Program-made: the position numbers and the translations under genes
DNA from: DSSM01 sp964484125
Lineage (GTDB): Bacteria; Bacteroidota; Ignavibacteria; Tepidaquicellales; Tepidaquicellaceae
Direction of reading: 5' to 3'
Length of the DNA stretch: 64,000 nt
Assembly (NCBI GenBank): GCA_964484125.1
Contig: CAZAEK010000009.1
Span: forward strand, 45,291-109,290
The notes under the pieces: generated by a model
Seen by the model: the letters and a program-made list of their open reading frames with translations, nothing else
Told to the model about the DNA's origin: nothing
Database searches by the model: none
Shown here: in pieces, positions 62,516 to 64,000 of the stretch
How the letters are laid out: every line of letters begins with the position of its first letter
Numbering within the stretch: position 1 is the stretch's first letter

Positions 62516-62911
62516 ATGTCAATGACCGATCCAATAGCCGATTACCTGACAAGAGTAAGGAACGCAATTAAAGCCGAAAAAAGAACGGTAGATATTCCGC
62601 TTTCAAAGTTTAAGTTGAATATAACTGAAGTATTGTCGAATGCAAAATTTATAGATGAATATAAGACAATTGAAGTTGATGGGAAAAAATTTATACAAAT
62701 AAAACTTAAATATAGCGACGGAGCTCCTGTAATCGGTGGATTAAGAAGAATTAGTCGTCCGGGAATAAGAAGATATGTGAGTTATGAAAAATTACCAAGA
62801 GTAAGAAACGGATTAGGTATTGCAATTATATCCACTTCGAAAGGATTAATGACTGACAAACAGGCGAGAGCTCTTAAGATTGGCGGAGAAGTAGTTTGCA
62901 ATGTCTGGTAA
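62516..62911 (+). CDS. rpsH: 30S ribosomal protein S8
   Basis: This 131-residue S8 has MTDPIADYLTRVRNAIKAEK, VIGGLRRISRPGIRRYVSYEKLP and GLGIAIISTSKGLMTDKQAR, ending GGEVVCNVW. In E. coli S8 represses the spc operon by binding its mRNA. An ACGGAGA ribosome site precedes the ATG at 62516; an ATG at 62522 is an alternative start. Confidence 0.97.
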   Translation: MSMTDPIADYLTRVRNAIKAEKRTVDIPLSKFKLNITEVLSNAKFIDEYKTIEVDGKKFIQIKLKYSDGAPVIGGLRRISRPGIRRYVSYEKLPRVRNGLGIAIISTSKGLMTDKQARALKIGGEVVCNVW

Positions 62912-62950
62912 TAAAATTAAAAATGAAATAAAAACAGTTCAACGAATAAA

Positions 62951-63490
62951 ATGAGTAGAATAGGAAAAAAACCGGTAACAATTGACAAATCTGTAAAGAT
63001 TAACAGGGTTGATAATGTATTAGAGGTATCAGGACCAAAGGGAACACTTAAGATGGAAGTTGCAAATGAAATAGAAATGGAAATAAAATCAGATGAAGTC
63101 GTTTTCACCAGAACCGGAGAAAATAAAAAAGTCAGAGCTCTGCATGGCTTATATAGAGCATTACTTCAGAATATGGTGACTGGAGTAAAAGAAGGATATA
63201 CTAAAAAGCTTGAGCTCGTAGGTATCGGATATAAAGCTGAGATGAAGAACAATTATTTAGTACTTCAGCTTGGATATTCACACCCTATATTATTTTTACC
63301 TCCAAAAGATGTAAAAATTGAGACTCCATCAGCAACACAGATAGTAATCTCAGGAATTGACAAACAGGTAGTAGGACAAGTAGCTGCGAAGATACGTTCA
63401 TTAAGAGAGCCGGAACCATATAAAGGAAAAGGAGTTAAATATGAAGATGAAAAGATCAGAAGAAAAGCCGGAAAAACGGCAGCCAAATAA
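62951..63490 (+). CDS. rplF: 50S ribosomal protein L6
   Basis: This 179-residue L6 has MSRIGKKPVTI, LEVSGPKGTLKMEV, ALHGLYRALLQNMVTGVKEGYTKKLELVGIGYKAE and the C-terminal PEPYKGKGVKYEDEKIRRKAGK. It lies near the GTPase centre. Length is normal. The gene is 39 bases after rpsH. Confidence 0.97.
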   Translation: MSRIGKKPVTIDKSVKINRVDNVLEVSGPKGTLKMEVANEIEMEIKSDEVVFTRTGENKKVRALHGLYRALLQNMVTGVKEGYTKKLELVGIGYKAEMKNNYLVLQLGYSHPILFLPPKDVKIETPSATQIVISGIDKQVVGQVAAKIRSLREPEPYKGKGVKYEDEKIRRKAGKTAAK

Positions 63491-63525
63491 ATATTGATAA
63501 ATAAATTTTTAAGCTAAAGAATAAA

Positions 63526-63894
63526 GTGAAAAAATTAAAGAATTTAACAAGCAGAGAAAAAATAAAGTTTAAAATCCGCAAGAAAATAAGCGGCACAGAA
63601 GAGAAGCCGAGACTTGTAGTATATAGAAGTTTAAATCATATTTATGCACAGCTTGTAGATGACAGAACAGGAAAAACGATACTCACTGTTTCTCCTTTAA
63701 ATAAAGAGGTTCAGGAAAAGATTTCTTCTGAAAAAGGAAAAGTGTCAAAAAGTAAATTAATCGGGAAAATAACTGCCGAGAAAGCTTTAGAGAAAAATAT
63801 AAAGAGCGTAGTATTTGACAGAAACGGATATTTGTATCATGGACGTGTGAAGGCAGTTGCAGACGGTGCCAGAGAAGGTGGTTTAAAGTTTTAA
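63526..63894 (+). CDS. rplR: 50S ribosomal protein L18
   Basis: This 122-residue L18 has KISGTEEKPRLVVYRSLNHIYAQLVDDRTGKTI, then KITAEKALEKNIKSVVFDRNGYLYHGRVKAVADGAREGGLKF. It binds 5S RNA with L5. The start is a GTG at 63526. The gene is followed by tRNA-Gln after 46 bases, where rpsE would be expected. Confidence 0.96.
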   Translation: MKKLKNLTSREKIKFKIRKKISGTEEKPRLVVYRSLNHIYAQLVDDRTGKTILTVSPLNKEVQEKISSEKGKVSKSKLIGKITAEKALEKNIKSVVFDRNGYLYHGRVKAVADGAREGGLKF

Positions 63895-63940
63895 TTAAAT
63901 TTGTTATATTTACATGTTTGAATTAAAACAACTTACAGAC

Positions 63941-64000
63941 TCTCGGGTCGTCTAATGGCAGGACAGCGGCCTTTGGAGCCGTATGTGGAGGTTCGAATCC
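63941..64000 (+). tRNA. tRNA-Gln (anticodon TTG), cut by window edge
   Basis: The 5' part is seen: acceptor TCTCGGG, D arm GTC/GAC with loop TAATGGCAG, and anticodon stem GCGGC/GCCGT with loop CTTTGGA (anticodon TTG). The T loop reads TTCGAAT. The 3' T stem and acceptor arm lie beyond base 64000, so acceptor pairing cannot be checked. Confidence 0.88.

Noticed and set aside
1..64000. Prophage, transposon or defence island
   Set aside because: No integrase, transposase, phage structural gene, restriction system or cas gene was recognised, and the flanks show no terminal inverted repeats.

Overview
The window is AT-rich bacterial chromosome. It most resembles a free-living anaerobe or facultative anaerobe of the Ignavibacteria / Chlorobi-Bacteroidota lineage. 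This placement is inferred from family content: two secreted proteins end in a type IX secretion (T9SS) sorting domain with the YPNPFN motif, TonB-dependent receptors are present, a KorAB-type 2-oxoacid:ferredoxin oxidoreductase is present, TTG starts are frequent, and there is a glycyl radical enzyme. No phage, transposon or CRISPR array was seen, so this is core chromosome with a few accessory modules.

Layout. 1-9027 is a run of minus-strand genes: a PQQ-type sugar dehydrogenase with a T9SS tail, a DEDD exonuclease/GIY-YIG fusion, a GT9 glycosyltransferase, a TonB receptor, a secreted TPR protein, a glycyl-radical activase, and the start of a hydroxyproline-dehydratase-like glycyl radical enzyme cut by the window edge. 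9055-14899 is a five-gene peptide ABC importer whose permeases look like YejB and YejE, with a perfect 25-bp palindrome in front. 14989-22875 holds YqgE, Ogt, two thioredoxin-fold proteins, tRNA-Pro, a Tat-exported glycosylasparaginase, a TPR protein, a secreted M3 peptidase and alanine racemase. 22872-29600 (minus) carries a striking DEGS1-like sphingolipid desaturase behind a FIST / hybrid kinase / REC-kinase signalling operon. 29773-30493 is CrcB plus DUF190.

30570-34048 is a cobalamin-uptake unit: cobalamin riboswitch with a terminator, BtuB-like receptor, and a T9SS-sorted beta-propeller that may be a BtuG counterpart. Next come an FNR/DNR-type regulator, MgtE and a membrane hybrid kinase. 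A minus block follows (methyltransferase, cysteine synthase, tRNA-Arg, a 9-bp tandem repeat, alpha/beta hydrolase). A consensus FNR box then precedes a two-cluster ferredoxin protein, followed by RadC, a DnaJ/CbpA protein, tRNA-Leu, rpsF-ssb-rplI (no rpsR), KorAB, a very large minus-strand metalloprotease/beta-propeller/outer-membrane-barrel protein, an M16 peptidase pair, MoxR, and ribosomal genes rplB to rplR. The ribosomal run lacks S10-L3-L4-L23 in front of L2. At the right edge it meets a tRNA-Gln where rpsE would be expected.

The most interesting items are the riboswitch/BtuB/T9SS-propeller operon, the eukaryote-like desaturase, the FIST-kinase operon, the consensus FNR box near an ExxSR-type regulator, the protease-propeller-barrel fusion, the 9-bp repeat that supplies a stop codon, and the two palindromes before yejA and radC. 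All calls come from reading the sequence and recalling protein families; no database search was run.
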